Origin: Scylla paramamosain
Taxonomy: Eukaryota; Arthropoda; Malacostraca; Decapoda; Portunidae
Direction of reading: 5' to 3'
Assembly (NCBI RefSeq): GCF_035594125.1
Contig: NC_087181.1
Coordinates: 1 to 64,000 of the forward strand
Length of the DNA: 64,000 nucleotides
Under the pieces are notes generated by a model that saw nothing but the letters and a program-made list of their open reading frames with translations, searched no databases and had not been told where the DNA came from. How positions within the stretch are numbered: the first letter of the stretch is position 1; each line of letters opens with the position of its first letter. Shown piece by piece: positions 59,110-64,000 of the stretch. The position numbers were made by a program, and so were the translations under genes.

Positions 59110-59864
59110 GAACAACATGGCCCTTGGATTTCCCCACAGATTGTTTCAGGATGAGTTGATAGGAATGGTTAGCTGGTGCATTCAAAATCTAGGCTGCAGA
59201 AGTCACTGCATTGTGAGGAAACTGTTTCTTATTCCTGCACACAGGAAGTGTAGGATCAAATTTGCTGTGAAATACTTGACCTGGGGTAATGAAGACTGGC
59301 TTGATATGTGTGTTATGACAAAGTAACTTTTACAGTGATTTGTAATAGAGAAGGAAATGTGTATTGCTGTAAGAGGGTAGTGACCGCTTTGACCCTTGTT
59401 ATCTGAGTGGAGCAGTAAAACACCCAGATTCATTGATAGTGTGTTGTTTTTCTGGAAGAGGATTAGGGAAGTCAATAGCACAGCCAACAAATGTTAGAGT
59501 AAATCAACATGTGTATTACAAATTGCTAAATGACCATTTATATGATGCATCTGAGAATGCCAAGGCCAATGTGTTCCAACAAGACAAAGCTCCTGCTCAC
59601 ATTGCAAAATCTGTAAAGCAGTTAGTGATTGTCATGTCAGATGCATTGATGACTGGCCAGCATATAGTTCTAATATTAGTTCTATAGAAAACCTGTGGCA
59701 TGTGTTAAAACAAAAGGATATCAGTACCCTAACTAAGCTGGAGGCAGTGATTACAGAGTTCTGGGCACAAATACCACTTGAAACACAACAAAACCTTACC
59801 CTATCACTGCCAGCACAACTGAGAGAAGTGAAGAGACATCATGGATGGGGTATGAAGTACTGAA
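59110..59864 (+). pseudogene. Tc1-like transposase relic in the IR-B intron
   Basis: The plus strand carries, in shifting frames, KCRIKFAVKYLTWGNEDWLD, VCCFSGRGLGKSIAQP, YYKLLNDHLYD, NVFQQDKAPAHIAKSVKQL (second catalytic Asp), SSIENLWHVLKQK (third acidic region), then LTKLEAVITEFWAQIPLETQ and LREVKRHHGWGMKY before a stop at 59,862. These are the motifs of Tc1/mariner (Tc1 branch) transposases. The first catalytic motif (W-S-D-E) is lost at a stop, and there are several frameshifts. Terminal inverted repeats were not resolved. Confidence 0.85.
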
Positions 59865-60382
59865 GGTAAGGAAAATGCATTAGGTTTTTTATTTGTTGAC
59901 AAATGCAGAGATGTTAGATAAAAAGTCACCCAGAAAACACTTTTGTGAAGCACTGTATTCTTTATATTATGTGACAAAATAATACGTGGAGTAACAGAAT
60001 ACTTAACCAGACTTAGACCAAAGACCATACAAGTTTCCTGGAATTAATGAATGACACCATTTACATTTCATTGTTAGAAGCCTTTTAGCCCAAGGTATAT
60101 CAGGATTATAAGCCCAAGTGTATCACGATTATAAATCACATATTTGCATTCTATTCTCACTTTTATTCTTCATTACCTCTTACCCTTTCACTCCCCATAA
60201 GAGGAGGAAGGATGAGGGGCCCTTACTCCTCCTACTCCATGAACCATCCCTTTTCTCCCCTCCCTATAATCTTCTATCCAGGAAAGTAATCCATTTCCTC
60301 CCTCACATCTTCAACCATTCCCTCCCTGATATTTGTTGTACTCACTTTCTTGCATCCTTAGGGCACTACTGTCTCTACTCAC

Positions 60383-60542
60383 ATTCCTGCATGAGTCCAC
60401 TCCACACATGAAGGAGCACGTACACTGCAGACGTGCGATTCTTGTGGTGCTCCTGTGGTGTCATGATGCTGCCTTCAACCCTCATGGCAACCCATACCAC
60501 AGCTGCCATCACTACTACACACATGATTGTCAGCATCCATAC
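60383..60542 (-). CDS. Ionotropic receptor IR-B, TM1 and pore exon
   Basis: The acceptor (gttttcatcag) precedes 60,542 and a strong GTGAGT donor follows 60,383. It reads VWMLTIMCVVVMAAVVWVAM, RVEGSIMTPQEHHKNRTSAV, YVLLHVWSGLMQE. The first segment is TM1. The stretch ending in WSGLMQE is the re-entrant pore and TM2 start (S/G-x-L-x-Q-Q/E in IRs). The pore helix is short on acidic or glutamine filter residues, as in divergent IRs. It ends one base into a codon completed at 58,010. The exons for S1 and the signal peptide would lie above 60,542 but were not found in the window. Confidence 0.9.
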
Positions 60543-61930
60543 CTGATGAAAACAATCATTTAATACTATGGCCAGAGCACATCCAACACTACTTGTATAC
60601 ATAACTATTAATCATCACCCTTATAAGAGCAGACTATCCCTATCACTTGTCACGATCGCTTACTTACTTACGATCGTACAATCCCGGTTATCTTTCCAAG
60701 AAAGTGAACATTACACTGATCCCGGAAAGTTTTAAAGGTCTGGATTTTTAAAGGCTTCGAGTGCCTACCTGACCTATCCGAAATCGCCAGAATTACCTCT
60801 CACTCTACCTTTACCTTGACTCAGCACACCTGGAATCACCTCTAATACCAGATTAATGTTGGGGGAGTAGAAAACACGATATATTAATACTAATAATAAT
60901 TCACAAACAACATGAGGTAGTACACGTTACTACACGACGTTCTCGTCACTTCCCACAACACCAGAACCCGTTTACACCTCCACCAGTCACAGAAATATTC
61001 CCCTCAACTGCAGGAATTTACTCAGACGCCATTACCGCGTGCCGAGACAATAATTCCCGCATTTCACCTCCTCAAGCCTCACAGGAGATTACCATCATCA
61101 CCAAAGATTACCCATAACACCATAACATCATCCCCAAAATCACCAATACACCACAACACCAGCTTCCAAGGTCAACACCACAACCTCCACTCACAAAATG
61201 GCTGCCAGTTTGACCTATGACCCCTTCGAACAGCGTCACTGGCACAACTCAACAACCGAATTTCAGCGGACAAGAGCTCTTGGTACCACAAAAGACTCAC
61301 TAACCTGATCCTGGATATCAAGGTTATACTGCTACACCACTAATACCTCCACAAACTCACTCCATCATCAATCCACATCAAGATTCTTCCCTGAGAGCCG
61401 CCTTCCCTCCAATATACCTGACGACCTAAGGCTTCCCCTCCTTAGAATGTTGTTGCCCACTCAAGCTCCCCTCGTTTTCAACATATTTCCACCTCAATTA
61501 TACTTCCTCCCTTATACATACAAAGATATAGAGAACTTTAATTATGAAGGGAATAATAACACTACATGATATAAAATGGGTAAATAAGCCTTACAACTTA
61601 TAACCAATAATAAAGATAATGCCCGAATGGCAGGTAACCGGAACACGGGGGACACTAAGAAAATGTGATCCCATTCAAGGTAAACTCGGCCAATAACATG
61701 ACACACTACACTGTACAAACAACTCATTACCATACCAGCCAGCATTTACACCTTCCTACACAGCCAATGGTGGTCATGCATTCCATACATTTTCTTTTTC
61801 TTCTTTTATACAGTTTCTAGTTTTCTCTAATGTTATAGTTAATGCATAAAAATGCGATCAAATCAAAGTTAAAACCTAAAGATTTTTTATTGGTTGAAGT
61901 TCACTTGTATTCACTTATACTATAATAAAA
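60543..61930. other. Non-coding region upstream of the first IR-B exon seen
   Basis: GC content is locally higher at 60,650-61,450. No S1-type exon was found. It contains a YY1-like site and a DR1-like nuclear-receptor site (see separate entry). Confidence 0.4.
61196..61223. promoter_or_regulatory. YY1-like and DR1-like motif pair
   Basis: aaaatggctgcc (61,196-61,207) resembles the YY1 core AANATGGCNGC. Three bases on, tgacctatgaccc (61,211-61,223) is, on the other strand, GGGTCA-T-AGGTCA, a direct repeat with 1-bp spacing, the binding form for RXR/HNF4-type receptors. Only motif matches support this, and chance occurrence is possible. Confidence 0.3.
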
Positions 61931-61934
61931 AAGT

Positions 61935-62215
61935 GCAGCGTTGCTGGTACCTGCTGAAATGGTAAAAGGCACTCCCAGGGAGATTTTGTACATATTGGAA
62001 GAGCTGAGTATTGTGAACATGTCTCTGACCCAGCTGTGACCCTCCTGAATGTTTTCCTTAATATCTCACAGCACAAGAGGGTAGGCACAGTCTGTCCAGT
62101 AAAGAAAACTCACTTCCTTCTCACAGTACTCACAAGCAACTATATCTCTCACTTAAAATTCACCACCTTACACACCTATACCTTTCACCTAAAATTCATA
62201 ATAAAAAATGATGAC
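61935..62215 (+). mobile_element. Solitary jockey-like LINE 5' leader
   Basis: Diverged relative of 10,030-10,335. Shared stretches include cccagctgtgacc, then a ctgaatgtttccctt-like and a cacaacacaag-like segment, in the same order and spacing. No endonuclease frame follows, so only the leader is present. Confidence 0.65.
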
Positions 62216-62464
62216 TAACACTTCAAAGCCTTATTTCTTATTGCCAGTATATGTTCCATTGTGGCTGTTCTACTGGTGATCTTCCAGCTTTTTAAATTGA
62301 ATCTTGGTCAACCTCTTTTAGAGATTTTGGTGAGGCTTTCACTTTCACCTTAGGCACATCAAAAGCATCTGATAAGAGTATAGCACAATGCTTTAATTTT
62401 CGCCCTATCCCCCTACAGCTTCCAGCCTCCTCTCTAACTTCATCTAAAGTTTCCCTTTTGGGCT

Positions 62465-62500
<36 letters not shown>

Positions 62501-63475
62501 GTTGTAGTGGGTTTCAAGACACTTCAGAACCAACTTCGGATCTGATGTTGAACTGCCTCTCTAAGGAACTGACACTTTGAATATGCTCTTTTTTTCTAGT
62601 TTTTATTTCCCTTGGCCAGAACCCCTTTAACATAAAGAAAACAAAATCACAAACAAAACTTCCATCAACCTTTTATTTTCTGTTATGGCACCTCTATGGC
62701 TATTTGAAAACATATTATCTCTTCCACCAAGATAATGATTGAATGAAAACTGAATTCACAACATTTAAACCACAAGCTGGGCACTGCATCAATCATGAGA
62801 CAACCAATAAATAATAATACTTATACATCAATTGATTAAACTCATCAGATACTGACACTGCTGTAGCAGAAAGATAGTCAAGGCCAACTAAAAAACACTT
62901 GGTCCTTGGTGTTCATTATAGTACGACCAGTAGTATATCAAATGGGGAATTTGTTAAGCTAAGCCACCAGATGTTTCAGCCGAGCCCCGCCCTATTCTTA
63001 CGTAACCCAAAATCTTGTTAATGTAATTTCTATGTGCATACAAATGCATTCAGCATTTATCAATGTTTTTTTTTTTTTTTTTTTGTGAATTTCTACATAG
63101 AAATATTCTTATTTTGCACTGGTAATTTTGAGAGGAAAATAGTAATAGTTCATATTATATCAACATTGACAAGTAAGTCATCATTTATTTTTAAATACAA
63201 CAGAGTACAAGTCTATAAACTATTTGATTTATAGATTCAAGAACATAGGAAATACTGTAGTACTACTTAATATGACAAAGCATACTCATTGACATTGTAA
63301 TAAATGGTTAATGACATTTTATGCAGCAATTCTCTCAACACACAGAGAGTAAGGTCATGGTCATTCAAACCATAACAAACTTCTCTTAAGTGTCATGAGG
63401 ATTTGTGTTGTGTATCTCTTTGTTCAAATAGGGGTGGTGGCCAGAAATTTCCTAGTGATGCTGAGCAAAGGGAGC
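62216..63475. other. No gene seen
   Basis: AT-rich, with T-runs at 62,467-62,497 and 63,066-63,084. No exon or repeat family recognised. Confidence 0.45.
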
Positions 63476-64000
63476 AGTGAATTGAAGTGAGGGAGACTCT
63501 TCTGGCCTTGAAAACTCTCTCTGCTCCTGGCCCTGATGGTGTGCACCCTATCTTGCTAAAGGGGAGTGCATTGGCACTGTGTAAGCCAGTCTCTAATATT
63601 CCAGGAGTCTCTAAGAACTGGCACTGTGCCCAAGGACTGGACCGGAGCCAATGTCATTCCTATTTTCAAAAAGGGTGACAGGGCCGACTCTCTCAACTAC
63701 CACCCAGTGACCTTGACTTCAGTACCATGCAAGGTGCTGGAGAAATTAATTAGGATAAGGATGACTGAACACCTCAAACACAACAACTACTTGAACAATC
63801 TGGTCAGGAATGTCATGTCTAACACAGCTTCTGGAATCCAGGTCTTCTAGAAGACCTGGAGAATGCTCTCAATGAGGACTGTGTTGACGTGGTGTACCTG
63901 GACTGCTGGAAAGCCCTTGACACCATGGCTGCTGAACAGCCTTTGACCCGATAGCCATCTGCTGTCAAAGTTTGAAGCTGCTGGTATCAAATCAAATGGA
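63476..64000 (+). pseudogene. CR1-like LINE reverse transcriptase fragment, continues past window
   Basis: First frame: LLALKTLSAPGPDGVHPILL. After a frameshift near 63,610: LRTGTVPKDWTGANVIPIFK, KGDRADSLNYHPVTLTSVPC, KVLEKLIRIRMTEHL. After a stop near 63,848, a damaged DVVYLDCWKALDTM. These are RT fingers and palm motifs in order. It differs clearly from the element at 55-57 kb, so it is another subfamily. It runs off the right edge. Confidence 0.85.

Overview
This window looks like nuclear DNA of an arthropod, most likely a decapod crustacean such as a crab or shrimp. The reasons are short exons split by GT-AG introns, arthropod-type ionotropic receptor (IR) genes, jockey/CR1-type LINE fragments, and a very high density of long (CA)n, (GA)n, (TAA)n and (GAG)n microsatellites. 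Nothing is bacterial: there are no operons and no CRISPR. Most long open frames here are translations of simple repeats.

Layout. (1) Positions 1-18,285 are a block present again, nearly identical, at 23,590-44,992. The copies differ by microsatellite lengths, small indels, three 1.7-2.1 kb segments missing from copy 2 and about 0.8 kb missing from copy 1. Each copy holds, on the minus strand, exons of an unrecognised gene with matching splice phases. One intron of that gene carries a satellite of 80/82-bp monomers, about 2.6 kb long in copy 1 and 10.6 kb in copy 2. Each copy also holds a HARBI1 (PIF/Harbinger) transposase remnant, a jockey-like LINE endonuclease running into a 20-bp minisatellite, and exons of a first ionotropic receptor (IR-A, minus strand). 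(2) At the right of copy 1, on the plus strand, lie exons of NASP (histone chaperone) and then a run of exons matching GM130/GOLGA2. The GM130 exons keep splice phase but carry four in-frame stops, each explicable as C-to-T. Copy 2 keeps only the NASP acidic exon, directly followed by a different GM130-like exon. (3) 20.7-23.6 kb and 45.2-46.8 kb are gene-poor. (4) 46.8-49.6 kb holds LINE debris and compound microsatellites. (5) 49.7-60.5 kb holds the best gene in the window: six minus-strand exons of a divergent ionotropic receptor (IR-B) from TM1 to the stop codon, every junction in phase. Its introns contain a CR1-like LINE, a Tc1-like transposase relic and a possible Tigger/jerky fragment. 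(6) 60.6-64 kb is non-coding apart from a second copy of a LINE 5' leader and a CR1 reverse transcriptase fragment running off the end.

IR-B should be part of a chemosensory or glutamate-like receptor channel; its ligand-binding S1 half is not seen here. NASP and GM130 are unrelated housekeeping genes, so their fragments lying side by side point to rearrangement or to joined haplotypes in the assembly. Most of the window is explained by repeat insertion and decay.
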